Shown here: piece after piece, positions 1-8,156 of the stretch | Numbering within the stretch: position 1 is the stretch's first letter | How the letters are laid out: each line of letters opens with the position of its first letter | Source: an uncultured Thalassolituus sp. | GTDB taxonomy: Bacteria; Pseudomonadota; Gammaproteobacteria; Pseudomonadales; Oceanobacteraceae | Assembly: GCA_913054055.1 (NCBI GenBank) | Contig: CAJXIT010000003.1 | Coordinates: 1-34,274 of the forward strand | Reading direction: 5' to 3' | Length of the DNA stretch: 34,274 nucleotides | Notes under the pieces: model-generated | Database searches by the model: none | Told to the model about the DNA's origin: nothing | What the model saw: only the letters and a program-made list of their open reading frames with translations | Translations under genes and position numbers: made by a program

Positions 1-605
1 CTTAAGTAACCGCTGACGGCTTCATTGCAGATCTGAATCGCTTGATCTAACTCAGGCAGTTTTGAATACGATTCTTCTTTGGCCCAATGATAAATAGTGG
101 CAAATAAACCCGCTAACCCATCACCCTGTTCTAACTCTATATCCAGCCAGCGCTTAACGGGCTGGGTAATCACATTGAGTTCTTGTTTTAAGTAATCAGG
201 TGCCTGTGACAAACGTGACAGAATGTTATCTATTCTTTGCTCGGCCAAGCGATCATCATTTACAAATAGTTGGAAAATCCCCGCACTGATGCCATCAATG
301 CCGGAAGGTTTACGGCATCGTTGCGGCTGACCACTTTGCTGTAATTCGTTAAAGAAAATGGATTGCTTCAGATAACGCGCCATTAACTGTAAGTCTAATG
401 ACTCATTGAAATCCGTTGTTTGATAGGACCCCAGCTGGGCGAGTAATTTTTTAGATCTTTTTGTTTCAGCCTCCATGGCCGCTAAACTTGGATCACCTAG
501 CTCACCCAAGTACTGAACATCACCTAATGCCATACTGGCATCAGGGTCACTTAATACATGGGCTTTGAATTGTGACTCTAGAGTTTGAAATTCAGTGCTG
601 GTCAT
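1..605 (-). CDS. DUF885-family protein, N-terminal part (runs off the left edge)
   Basis: An open frame reads leftward from an ATG at 605 to the window edge without a stop, giving about 201 residues of the N-terminus. The protein starts MTSTEFQTLESQFK, and the visible part contains the segments SLDLQLMARYLKQSIFFNEL, GIDGISAGIFQLFVNDDRLAEQRIDNILSRL and PDYLKQELN. The order of a helical start, a GI..G.F..L segment, an ER...L.RL segment and then P.YL is what I know from DUF885 proteins, which are bacterial proteins often described as putative peptidases. No signal peptide or lipobox is seen, so this copy is probably cytoplasmic. The assignment is by recalled pattern, and the C-terminal half that would hold any catalytic motif lies outside the window. 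The AAGGA upstream is about 13 bases from the ATG, further than ideal. Confidence 0.6.
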   Translation of the reverse strand, partial: MTSTEFQTLESQFKAHVLSDPDASMALGDVQYLGELGDPSLAAMEAETKRSKKLLAQLGSYQTTDFNESLDLQLMARYLKQSIFFNELQQSGQPQRCRKPSGIDGISAGIFQLFVNDDRLAEQRIDNILSRLSQAPDYLKQELNVITQPVKRWLDIELEQGDGLAGLFATIYHWAKEESYSKLPELDQAIQICNEAVSGYL

Positions 606-675
606 AATGAGCAACCATCCTTGATTAGATTTTTATCGGGCTAGAACGAACAATCATTGACGCCTTGTATTCACA

Positions 676-1098
676 TTATTGACAGTCAAACTTTGATTGC
701 ATCTCTGCATATACATCGATCATCAGCTTCTCTAAAACGGTCATATCCACTTCAGTCAGCTTATGGATATAAATGCAATTGCTGGCTGACTTGCAACGAC
801 CAAGCTGCTTTAACTGGCGCTCGTAATTGTCCAATCCACTCATCACATAGATAGCAATGCGCCCTGGCTCCATTACGAATGACAATACAGGCCATTGCCA
901 TTGGCGACCGGTTTTATGTACACACGTGTATTCTCCAAAACCAATCACTTGCTCACCCCACATGACAGCAGGCTTACCACTCACCTTTGCCATTAGCTGC
1001 TGAAGCAGCTGGGCATCCAGCTGGCGGCGAGTTTGTTCAAAGTTACTGATGAACTGAGTCACGTCGGTGTCGTTTGCTTCAATAAATGGTTCTAACAT
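676..1098 (-). CDS. DUF1801 (YdhG-like) protein
   Basis: A protein of 140 residues when started at the ATG at 1098; the longer reading from 1110 begins with TTG and is not preferred. No clear Shine-Dalgarno sequence precedes either. The sequence has the small DUF1801 layout: an N-terminal helix, a basic-aromatic core around HKTGRQWQWPVLSF, a hydrophobic strand RIAIYVMSGLDNY, and a short helix with GRCKSASNCIYIHKL before the C-terminal helix. The GR.C....CIYI.kl element is typical of the family. The family is structurally related to YdhG and iron-chaperone-like proteins, but no biochemical role is firmly known. There is no signal peptide. It lies 70 bp downstream of the DUF885 start on the same strand, and no operon partner is obvious. 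Confidence 0.7.
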   Translation of the reverse strand: MLEPFIEANDTDVTQFISNFEQTRRQLDAQLLQQLMAKVSGKPAVMWGEQVIGFGEYTCVHKTGRQWQWPVLSFVMEPGRIAIYVMSGLDNYERQLKQLGRCKSASNCIYIHKLTEVDMTVLEKLMIDVYAEMQSKFDCQ

Positions 1099-1271
1099 AA
1101 AAAATACCAATGAAATTCAAACTTAATTATAGCGTTTATCACCTGCCTTAAGAACCTCTAATCAGCATAACAGCCCCTAATTAGACCCATGACTACTGCA
1201 TGTGTTAACCCCAAATAGCAACATGCAAAATGCGAATGTTGCACTAGACTAAAAAGAACCATCACTATTTG

Positions 1272-3671
1272 ATGCAGCCTGACAGGTGGCCCGTGATAAG
1301 ACATGCTCTTGTACCCATTGCGTTGCTAGCTGGCATAAGTGCCCAAGCTATCGATAACTTCGGAACCAGTGACCTTATGTCGCTTTCTCTTGAAGATCTA
1401 ATGGATATCAGAGTATCAACTGGCAGCCTTTCTGATAGCACATCTGCAACCTCTTCTTCCGCCATAACCATCATTCGACAAGAGCAAATAGAGCTGTCAG
1501 CAGCCAAAAACCTTGCTGTTCTTTTAGAGCAGCATGTACCTGGCCTAATGCTCATGGAGCACTCCGAAGGTAATAAGATAGGGATCCGCGGTCTAATTGC
1601 CGCTGAAAACTACAAATTACTTCTGCTGTTAAACGGAAAAAATATCACTAATATGGTGTATGAAGGCGCCATTACCGAATTAGATTTATGGGATTTAGGC
1701 GACATTGAACGAGTAGAAGTAGTTCGTGGACCAGGGTCAGTCACCTACGGCACAGGGGCAATTGCTGGCGTCATCAATATCATCACAAAATCGGCTAACA
1801 GTAATACACCCAAAACCAGTATTTCACTCATGGATAACAGAACTTACGGCAGCTCAGGCGTGAACTTCCAATATCGTTCAAAGTTTGATGATATTGGTAT
1901 TTATTCATTTTTGTCATACCGGAAAACGGATGGCGATACCTCCCCTAAATACTTCCAAATGACCACAGGTGAATCCAGTGACATTCGATATTTGGGTTAT
2001 CGAGGCATAGACACTGAAGGCCCACAACCCTATCTAGCAGATACTCAAGGTCGACCTCAAATCAAAGCGCATTTAAACCTCTCTCGCCATGACAACCTCG
2101 ATATTTGGATGCGGTATACACAGTCAGGTCAAACCCACAACTTTGGCGTGTTAAAAGAATTATCAAATGGAACAGCTGTTAACAGTAATCAACTTAGTCT
2201 GCGCAGCTTTGCCACATCTTTCGATTATTCATATTCGATAGATGATGCGTCAGCACTTAACTCAAGCTTTCTGTACAGTAACCAAGAATATATTCGCTAT
2301 CGATTACGTAACCCAGACTACACAGAAGATAGCATCCATAACATTCGCCAATATGCATTTTCACAAGAACGTATCTTAGGCACCCTAACCTACAGTTTTA
2401 AGTATGAAGATAAATTAGACCTCATCATAGGATACGAATACAGCCAAATTAATGTGAATGCGCCATGGGGAGAAAGTGATGATCATATATGGATTTACGA
2501 AGGTACTGATCTGATCAGCAGTAATACTGATAGTGTGTATATTGATGACTCCGCCCCAAGCTTGGTGGAAGAAGCAGACCCTAATGATTCCATTGAAATA
2601 GGCAGTGGATTGAGTTTTCAAACACATACACAATTATTAGAAGGTACCTATAAACTCAACTCAAACATGGAATTATTATACGCGCATCGAATCGATTTTT
2701 CTGATGTTAGCGATACCATGTATTCACCGAGATTATCCTTAACCAATCATCATAACGAACATAACATCAGCGTAATAACAACACAGCGTGCCCTTAGAAT
2801 GATGCCGCTACGCGCTCAATATATTGCCGACTTAAACAACGACAGTTCAGACCATGAAACAATAGATAGTATAGAAGCTTCCATAACCAATACAGGCTTT
2901 CACAACACATCATTAAATGTCAGAGCCTATTACAACAAAATCAAAGCGGTTGGCTTTACCGGAGATCGCCTAGAGTTTTTAAGTGATATGGAGCTGGCAG
3001 GGCTTGAGCTAGAGGGACGCTATAAAGCAGATCAGTTTGAGTTTTCTGTCAATCACGCCTATCTGGATTTAATCAGCATGAATATGAATGATGAATTAAA
3101 AGATGGAAACAGTCGTAACAACATATCTTTTGCAGACTATTACTACAATACAAGTGATAGAAATGGCTCCGCTATTCCTATCTTATTAACCAGCTATGGG
3201 AATGGTTTGAATAACTGGTCGACCAATTCAACCAAATTATTATTCACATACAATATGCTGGATAACCGTTTAAAGTCTCATCTAAATGTTCAGATCTACT
3301 GGGACTATGATGGCGCATATGATGAAATGCACATGTATCAGCAAGCTTACGACAACTTTGATACCAATTCATTATCTGCCGCTGACCTAGTTATTTTTAA
3401 TCAGCAAAAAGCCGACTTTGAAAATGAACGCGCGTTATTGGAAGCGGAAGATGCTTATGAATACGACTTCGCGCTCAATGGGTCTATGTCTTACGAATGG
3501 CAAAAAGATAAGGATTACGAATTGTCGATCTCAGTATTTATTGAGAATATATTGAACACCAAAAAGCGCTATTATGTGAGCACAGGTTCAAGTGATCCTT
3601 TCCCAGCAAGGCTCAAGTTTTTAGAAGAACCGAGAACGATTGGCGTAAATTTAAACTTAAACTTTCAATAA
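1272..3671 (+). CDS. TonB-dependent outer-membrane receptor
   Basis: A 799-residue receptor started at ATG 1272; the codon before it is TTG, which gives the slightly longer open frame. A signal peptide is visible at about residues 1-26 (RHALVPIALLAGISAQA). Next come the segment LMSLSLEDLMDIRVS, typical of one TBDR subgroup, and the plug domain at about 55-175. The plug includes VLLEQHVPGLML, IRGL and the conserved RVEVVRGPGSVTYGTGAIAG. The remaining 600 residues have the alternating pattern and Asn/Tyr/Ser-rich loops of a 22-strand barrel. The C-terminus is ...LNLNFQ, with Phe one residue from the end. Substrate unknown: no neighbouring binding protein or enzyme points to one. No Pho-box-like or Fur-like site was recognised in the 170 bp upstream. 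The nearest Ton machinery is the operon at 5.8-11.0 kb. Confidence 0.9.
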   Translation: MQPDRWPVIRHALVPIALLAGISAQAIDNFGTSDLMSLSLEDLMDIRVSTGSLSDSTSATSSSAITIIRQEQIELSAAKNLAVLLEQHVPGLMLMEHSEGNKIGIRGLIAAENYKLLLLLNGKNITNMVYEGAITELDLWDLGDIERVEVVRGPGSVTYGTGAIAGVINIITKSANSNTPKTSISLMDNRTYGSSGVNFQYRSKFDDIGIYSFLSYRKTDGDTSPKYFQMTTGESSDIRYLGYRGIDTEGPQPYLADTQGRPQIKAHLNLSRHDNLDIWMRYTQSGQTHNFGVLKELSNGTAVNSNQLSLRSFATSFDYSYSIDDASALNSSFLYSNQEYIRYRLRNPDYTEDSIHNIRQYAFSQERILGTLTYSFKYEDKLDLIIGYEYSQINVNAPWGESDDHIWIYEGTDLISSNTDSVYIDDSAPSLVEEADPNDSIEIGSGLSFQTHTQLLEGTYKLNSNMELLYAHRIDFSDVSDTMYSPRLSLTNHHNEHNISVITTQRALRMMPLRAQYIADLNNDSSDHETIDSIEASITNTGFHNTSLNVRAYYNKIKAVGFTGDRLEFLSDMELAGLELEGRYKADQFEFSVNHAYLDLISMNMNDELKDGNSRNNISFADYYYNTSDRNGSAIPILLTSYGNGLNNWSTNSTKLLFTYNMLDNRLKSHLNVQIYWDYDGAYDEMHMYQQAYDNFDTNSLSAADLVIFNQQKADFENERALLEAEDAYEYDFALNGSMSYEWQKDKDYELSISVFIENILNTKKRYYVSTGSSDPFPARLKFLEEPRTIGVNLNLNFQ

Positions 3672-3690
3672 TGGCCCTATCAAGGGCCAT
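3671..3690. terminator. GC-rich hairpin after the receptor gene
   Basis: A perfect 8-bp stem, ATGGCCCT/AGGGCCAT, with loop ATCA begins at the last base of the receptor stop codon. It sits between the convergent receptor and DUF1145 genes. There is no U-run on either side, so it is at best an unusual terminator or a 3'-end protecting hairpin. Confidence 0.4.
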
Positions 3691-3699
3691 ATATCACCA

Positions 3700-3966
3700 T
3701 TATTCACCACGCTTTTTAATCAAAGGTAACCAGTGAAACAACCCTACCAACATCACCATCATAAAATCCATAGGGGATGTGCGGTCAATTTCTTTAAGCT
3801 TTTTAAAGACCACAAGAAATTCAATAAAGTGCACCACAAGCAATCCCACACCAATAAATAAAACAATACTTTCGATATCACCACCAAATGGCATAAATAG
3901 ATTCACTAGAAACATAATCCAAAATACATACAAACCTAATTTATTCATTTTATTGAACATTTTCAT
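3700..3966 (-). CDS. DUF1145 small inner-membrane protein (YhhL-like)
   Basis: An 88-residue hydrophobic protein with two or three membrane segments: LGLYVFWIMFLVNLFMPF, SIVLFIGVGLLVVHFIEFLVV and a C-terminal DFMMVMLVGLFHWLPL followed by a basic tail. The order of a short basic N-terminus, W..F..NLF.PF, a second segment ending H..EFLV, and a terminal GLFH..P. is what DUF1145 proteins (E. coli YhhL group) show; function is unknown. Two ATGs lie side by side at 3969 and 3966. I chose 3966 because the AGGA is then at normal spacing. It converges with the TBDR gene. Confidence 0.7.
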   Translation of the reverse strand: MKMFNKMNKLGLYVFWIMFLVNLFMPFGGDIESIVLFIGVGLLVVHFIEFLVVFKKLKEIDRTSPMDFMMVMLVGLFHWLPLIKKRGE

Positions 3967-4171
3967 CATCTTTCCTATTTCAATTTATTATAAGACTCCC
4001 TAGACAGTACACCTTAAACCAGTGACGCTGACAATGACATAATCCGTCATGACAAGACAATTAGTAACAATCGCCAACATTATTCTTAATCACTCTATTC
4101 CAATTCCATAACTATGATCATATTTAATATTAGAATATGATAACCCTTTATATTTAGATAGATGATTCAGC

Positions 4172-4843
4172 ATGGAAACATTCGATGACATTTACCACAG
4201 AGCGGCAAAACGTAAAGGTGGAGAAAAGGCTTTAAAGGGGTTAATTGTAAAACCGCTCTTAAAAATCAGCAATGATAAGTGGCTAGAGGAGTTTACTCGA
4301 AAAATTTTTCAAAGCGGCTTTTATTGGTCAGTGATTGATAAAAAATGGCCTGGCTTTCGTGAAGTGTTCTGGGATTTTAATATCGATAAACTATTGATGA
4401 TGCCACCCGAAATGCTGGAAGAAAAATCCAGTGACGAACGCATTGTGCGTAATTTCAAAAAGGTAAACACCATTCCAGCGAATGCCTCTATGATTCATTT
4501 TGCCAGTAAAGATCACGGCGCCCCCTTTAATGAGCTAGTCGCCAAATGGCCAAGTACAGATATTATAGGATTATGGGCATGGCTTAAAAAGCACGGAGCT
4601 AGGTTGGGTGGCAATACAGGGCCGTATACGTTGCGAAAAATGGGTAAGGATACGTTTATCCTATCCAGAGACGTAGAAGCCTATTTACGAGTGCATGACA
4701 TTATTGATGGCGGCGTACAAAGTAAAAAATCTCTTAAGGCTGCTCAAGAATTTTTTAACCAGATGCATCAGCAAAGTGGCTTGTCGTTACAAGAGATCAG
4801 CCAAATCATTGCCTTTAGTGTCGGCGACAACCACATTCAATAA
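4172..4843 (+). CDS. Tag-family (3-methyladenine-type) DNA glycosylase homologue
   Basis: A 223-residue protein with the helix-hairpin-helix glycosylase organisation of COG2818. It has the FxSGFYWSVIDKKWPGFREVF segment (residues 48-68), an FNIDKLLMMPPEML loop, and GGNTGPYTLRKMGKDTF near 150, followed by a C-terminal ...VEAYLRVHDII segment. Tag enzymes excise 3-methyladenine from alkylated DNA. The Cys/His zinc ligands of classical Tag (Cys near the N-terminus, His/Cys near the C-terminus) are not evident, so this is a divergent branch and the substrate is uncertain. Start: the only ATG near the 5' end, with a weak ribosome site. Monocistronic in appearance; the FMN reductase follows after 116 bp. 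Confidence 0.7.
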   Translation: METFDDIYHRAAKRKGGEKALKGLIVKPLLKISNDKWLEEFTRKIFQSGFYWSVIDKKWPGFREVFWDFNIDKLLMMPPEMLEEKSSDERIVRNFKKVNTIPANASMIHFASKDHGAPFNELVAKWPSTDIIGLWAWLKKHGARLGGNTGPYTLRKMGKDTFILSRDVEAYLRVHDIIDGGVQSKKSLKAAQEFFNQMHQQSGLSLQEISQIIAFSVGDNHIQ

Positions 4844-4959
4844 ATATGCTATAGAGGGTGGCGCCTATGATCATTAGCTGGCATTTAGGACACAGGTAAT
4901 TGGCGCTATTTTGATTTAGACTGGCCTCACTCATATTTGCAACAGGAAATAACAAGTAC

Positions 4960-5538
4960 ATGAATATCCTTATCATCAGTGGCAGCCCACGAAATAACGC
5001 CAGTTCTTTAAATGTGGCACGCTATATTGAAAAGCAACTGATCAATAGTACGGATGCCCATGTTGATGTATTTGACCTAAATACCTGCTCCTTAGAATTT
5101 TGGTCGGATCAGGCTGACGTTGACGATGCCGCAAAAAAGCTGATCAACAAAGCGGATGGATATGTGTTTGTCGTACCCGAATGGCATGGCATGGTTCCCC
5201 CAGCCTTTAAAAACCTATTTCATTACTTTAACGGCCTATTCTCCCATAAACCGGCTTATATCATAGGGGTTAGCTCAGGAACAGGTGGGCGCTATCCCAT
5301 TACAGAGTTAAGAAGTACCACCTATAAGAATAGTTTTATTAATTATATTCCTGTTAGCACGGTACTTGATAAGGTGGATGAGACCATTAATAAAAATGGT
5401 GAGTATATTGCCGAGTCAGACCATATGGCTCAACGCATAGATGATGGCTTGCAGTATTTGCTGGAATATACCCAAGCCCTTTTCAGTGTTCGTGAGTCCA
5501 ATATATTCAATGAGAAGCGATTTAAAAATGGCATGTAA
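4960..5538 (+). CDS. NADPH-dependent FMN reductase-like flavoprotein
   Basis: A 192-residue cytoplasmic flavodoxin-fold protein. The N-terminus MNILIISGSPRNNASSLNVA is the phosphate-binding loop that holds FMN phosphate. The second FMN contact is VFVVPEWHGMVPPAFKNLFHYF (about residues 66-87; the usual family motif is P.Y.gs.p..lKn..D), and the third is GVSSGTGGRYPI. This is the FMN_red (SsuE/azoreductase-like) family, whose members pass NAD(P)H electrons to FMN or to quinone and azo acceptors. The natural acceptor here is unknown. It ends 25 bp before a strong hairpin terminator, so transcription appears to stop immediately after it. Confidence 0.8.
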   Translation: MNILIISGSPRNNASSLNVARYIEKQLINSTDAHVDVFDLNTCSLEFWSDQADVDDAAKKLINKADGYVFVVPEWHGMVPPAFKNLFHYFNGLFSHKPAYIIGVSSGTGGRYPITELRSTTYKNSFINYIPVSTVLDKVDETINKNGEYIAESDHMAQRIDDGLQYLLEYTQALFSVRESNIFNEKRFKNGM

Positions 5539-5563
5539 TATCGGTTTATTTTAAGCGACACCC

Positions 5564-5603
5564 AAAAAAGGCCGTAACAATTGATTGTTGTTACGGCCTT
5601 TTT
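5564..5603. terminator. Bidirectional rho-independent terminator
   Basis: Arms 5565-5580 and 5588-5603 are perfectly complementary (GGCCGTAACAA/TTGTTACGGCC extended by an A-run/T-run) around a 7-base loop. A T-run follows the stem on both strands, so it can end the FMN reductase transcript (plus) and the Ton-operon transcript (minus), which converge here. Confidence 0.9.
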
Positions 5604-5612
5604 AGTGAAGTT

Positions 5613-5783
5613 CTAATCTTTTTTTGAGAGTGTCACTTCTATATTTTTTGAAGTGCCTGCAAACCATTTTTGAACGTATAACGACCCTACAATGGGTGGC
5701 TGGCCCACTTCTGGTACTTCTTTATAGCGAACGCTGTTTTTTGTTTCTTTTTCAAATTCGAACTTTATAGTTTTATCTGTCAT
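5613..5783 (-). CDS. Small unknown protein, 56 residues, last gene of the Ton operon
   Basis: An ATG at 5783 opens a 57-codon frame ending in TAG at 5613. The protein begins MTDKTIKFEFEKETKNSVRY and continues with KEVPEVGQPPIVGSLYVQKW and a short strand ending VTLSKKD. It is rich in charged and beta-prone residues and has no signal peptide. The centre (YKEVPE.G.PPIVGSLYVQKW) looks like a constrained structural motif of a conserved family rather than random sequence, but I cannot name one. It starts 17 bp after the TPR gene stop, on the same strand and directly before the shared terminator, which supports a real, co-transcribed gene. Function unknown. Confidence 0.7.
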   Translation of the reverse strand: MTDKTIKFEFEKETKNSVRYKEVPEVGQPPIVGSLYVQKWFAGTSKNIEVTLSKKD

Positions 5784-5800
5784 AGTATTTTAATGAACCT

Positions 5801-7060
5801 TTAATTAAACTTTACTTTTTCAGGGGCGCATACACCTGTTATCTGCTCATAACGACGTGTGTCACTGACGTCCACATTTAAGTAGTGTAAATATGCCAAT
5901 GCCTCTTTAATCTTACCCGAGATCATGGTGGCATTATAAAATGCTTTTATGGCTTGTTCTTCTTTATTTAGCTTTAATTCACTAATACCCAGCAATAGGT
6001 TTGCTCGGCTCACATATTTATCTTTTAGCGGCCAAGTGCAGGCCTCTTTAATGGTTAAATTCATATTCTTCCAATCTTGAAGCTGGTAGTACAGTTCAGA
6101 TAAGTCTAAATAGCGCTGGGTACTGTCATCGTATTTTAAAGTCGTCTTAAGTGCCTTCGCTGCTTTATCAATTTCAGCAGCCATATACCAATATCGAAAT
6201 AATCGATCAAGATTCTCAACCGTCTGATCCACATAGTACTCATTAAGCAGTTGCTGCATTAGACGGGCGGCTAAAAATGGGTTGCCTCCCTTACTTAATA
6301 AATCACACATTAACAACAAATCTTCTTGTTCAAACGCTAACCCTTTTTGTAGGGCCACCAACAATACTTCTGCCGCTTGATCGGGCTTGTTGTTTCTAAG
6401 ATGTAATTTGCTTAATCTCAACCACTGTTCACCTGAGTGATCATCAATAGAGATGATTAACTGCTGAACGTGAGCGGCATTCAAGAAATCTTCAGTGTGA
6501 AAAAACACATATAAAATCTGTTTTAAGTCGTTCAATTCTAAAACAATCTGAGATCTTTTTTGTTCTTTATATAAGCCATTGGCAATTTTAAGTGCCTCAT
6601 TTTTTTTATCTAAATGATAATAAGCCAGCATTTTTTTAATAGAAAGTTGTGGGCTAGGTACGCCTTTTAATTGTTGATATCGATCGTAACCCCGAATAAA
6701 TTCCGTGTAGTTTTTTTGTTGAAAATACAAAGCCAGTAACTCCAACATAGTGGCCTGCTGTGCGTATACAGATAATCCCTTTCCATTCAAAGAAATCAAA
6801 TAATATTCAATGGCTTTCTTAATGCTTTCTTGCGTATTCTTTTGTGCATAATGTCGTGCTAAATATCGAGCAGTACTGTCTTTCGCGTAATCATCTGTTA
6901 AAGACGACAATTCACTCTCTAGTTCAGATATGGATTTAATGGCTTGCTTAGTTTTTCCCTTGGACTCAAGTAACTCATTACTTTGATATTGATCAGCAAA
7001 AACGGTTAATGCGTGAATCGACACCAGAAGTAAGCAAATAATGTTTAATAATATCCTCAT
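5801..7060 (-). CDS. TPR-repeat periplasmic protein of Ton system 1
   Basis: 419 residues when started at ATG 7060, one base after the tonB stop. This start gives a clean signal peptide (MRILLNIICLLLVSIHALTVFA) and has GGGA upstream; the longer open frame to 7207 lies inside tonB and is rejected. The mature part is helical with repeated 34-residue-like units of A/L/Y periodicity, for example ARYLARHYAQKN, WLRLSKLHLRNNKPDQAAEVL and YLDLSELYYQLQDWKNM. TPR-type proteins at this position are usual in DUF3450-TtpC-ExbB-ExbD-TonB operons. A scaffold role between the Ton complex and envelope components is inferred. It is paralogous in position and architecture to the gene at 27280-28617. Confidence 0.8.
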   Translation of the reverse strand: MRILLNIICLLLVSIHALTVFADQYQSNELLESKGKTKQAIKSISELESELSSLTDDYAKDSTARYLARHYAQKNTQESIKKAIEYYLISLNGKGLSVYAQQATMLELLALYFQQKNYTEFIRGYDRYQQLKGVPSPQLSIKKMLAYYHLDKKNEALKIANGLYKEQKRSQIVLELNDLKQILYVFFHTEDFLNAAHVQQLIISIDDHSGEQWLRLSKLHLRNNKPDQAAEVLLVALQKGLAFEQEDLLLMCDLLSKGGNPFLAARLMQQLLNEYYVDQTVENLDRLFRYWYMAAEIDKAAKALKTTLKYDDSTQRYLDLSELYYQLQDWKNMNLTIKEACTWPLKDKYVSRANLLLGISELKLNKEEQAIKAFYNATMISGKIKEALAYLHYLNVDVSDTRRYEQITGVCAPEKVKFN

Positions 7061-7061
7061 G

Positions 7062-7751
7062 TTAATAATCCCAATTGTATGGGTAGTTTTTCCACTCAAA
7101 TTCAATTTTTTGAGACACATAACGATCATAACCAATAAAGCCTTGATATCGCCATTTACTGGCAGCCAAAACGGCATTCTCTTCAAATACCCCTTTTGGT
7201 GAAGCATCTAATACTCGAATGTCTTTTACTCGCCCCTCTGAAGTCACCGTAAAAGATAACAACACCCAGCCATTTATTTTGTTGTCCCAAGCCACTTTAG
7301 GAATGATAGGTGTGCGAGTGCCCACCGGGGTAATGGTATTCATACTTTTTTGTTCAGAAGTAATATCACCATCTAAACCTTGGCTACTTGAAGAGGTATC
7401 TAGACTGGTTGGCTGAACCCAGTTTTGTTGCAATTTAGGCAGCTCAGCCATTTCTAACGGTACAGTTGAAACATGCATGTTTAAACGAATATCAATATTG
7501 TTTAAATCAGGGGTCACATCGGACATCAATTGCGTATTCAGCTCAGGGGTTGGCTCATTTTTTGGAAGCTTTTTTTGTACCGTTTTTTGCTTTTTTTGAT
7601 CTTTACCCTGATCCAATTTCTCAACTTTGAATATGGATGCTGAATCGCTTTCAATAGGCGGCAATACATCGGTTCGCACAAAACCTATCATGATGTAAAA
7701 TAACATCAGGGTAATAAAGACAGCACCGGTAGAAGAAAATATTAAGCGCAT
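7062..7751 (-). CDS. tonB: TonB family energy transducer, system 1
   Basis: A 229-residue protein with one N-terminal membrane anchor (about residues 7-26, GAVFITLMLFYIMIGFV), a Lys/Pro/Thr-rich periplasmic linker and a TonB C-terminal fold at about 140-225. The last includes GWVLLSFTVTSEGRVKDIRV, ASPKGVFEENAVLAASKWRY and a final strand QKIEFEWKNYP. It would transmit proton-motive energy from ExbB/ExbD to outer-membrane receptors. The P.YP.RA motif that opens most TonB C-terminal domains is absent here (PKVAWDNKINGW instead), whereas it is present in the second tonB of the window. The gene begins 2 bp after exbD, which implies translational coupling. Confidence 0.85.
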   Translation of the reverse strand: MRLIFSSTGAVFITLMLFYIMIGFVRTDVLPPIESDSASIFKVEKLDQGKDQKKQKTVQKKLPKNEPTPELNTQLMSDVTPDLNNIDIRLNMHVSTVPLEMAELPKLQQNWVQPTSLDTSSSSQGLDGDITSEQKSMNTITPVGTRTPIIPKVAWDNKINGWVLLSFTVTSEGRVKDIRVLDASPKGVFEENAVLAASKWRYQGFIGYDRYVSQKIEFEWKNYPYNWDY

Positions 7752-7753
7752 TG

Positions 7754-8155
7754 TTATTTTTTGGCAGCTAACGCGATGTTTTTCACACCGGCTAATTTCA
7801 CTTGATCCATAACCCCCATCAACTGCTCTGCTGATACGGCTTTGTCGGCTTGTATCACCACCGCACCTTCAGGGTTATTGGTATGCATGCGGGCAATGAT
7901 GGCTCTCACGGTTGCCACATCCACTTGCCGTTTATCAATCCACACGTCACCGCTTTCATTGATAGCAACAAAGATACTGGCTTTATCTTGTGAGACGGCA
8001 CTACTGGCTGAAGGGGCATTTACTTCAATGCCTGACTCTTTTACAAAAGACGTGGTAACGATAAAAAAGATCAACATAATGAAGACAATGTCTAGCATGG
8101 GGGTAATATCCAGCTCACTTTCATCTTGCTGCACTTGGTGCCTACGTGCTCCCAT
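7754..8155 (-). CDS. exbD: ExbD-type proton-channel subunit, system 1
   Basis: A 133-residue ExbD/TolR protein: a short cytoplasmic N-terminus, then SELDITPMLDIVFIMLIFFIV, a single membrane helix with the essential Asp after 'ML' in the MLDIVFIML motif, and a periplasmic domain (DVWIDKRQVD, GAVVIQADKAV, VMDQVKLAGVKNIALAA). With ExbB it forms the proton channel that energises TonB. ATG start at 8155, 1 bp from the end of exbB. It is closely similar to the second copy at 29272, sharing almost the whole transmembrane stretch and the following TSFVKESGIEVN/TASFVKESGIEVN segment. Confidence 0.92.
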   Translation of the reverse strand: MGARRHQVQQDESELDITPMLDIVFIMLIFFIVTTSFVKESGIEVNAPSASSAVSQDKASIFVAINESGDVWIDKRQVDVATVRAIIARMHTNNPEGAVVIQADKAVSAEQLMGVMDQVKLAGVKNIALAAKK

Positions 8156-8156
8156 A

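Noticed and set aside
4034..4050. ATGAC-ataatcc-GTCAT inverted repeat with several TGTCA words before the DUF1145 gene
   Set aside because: TGTCA words are 14 and 6 bases apart, not the 11-base Pho period, and the arms are only five bases; no regulator can be named.
4862..4963. Possible gene remnant (a frame reading NWRYFDLDWPHSYLQQ) between the glycosylase and the FMN reductase
   Set aside because: The frame has TGA and TAG stops just upstream, no start codon, and no recognisable family; it may be chance.
7061..7207. N-terminal extension of the system 1 TPR protein into tonB
   Set aside because: It overlaps the tonB C-terminal coding region, and the ATG at 7060 gives a proper signal peptide and ribosome site.
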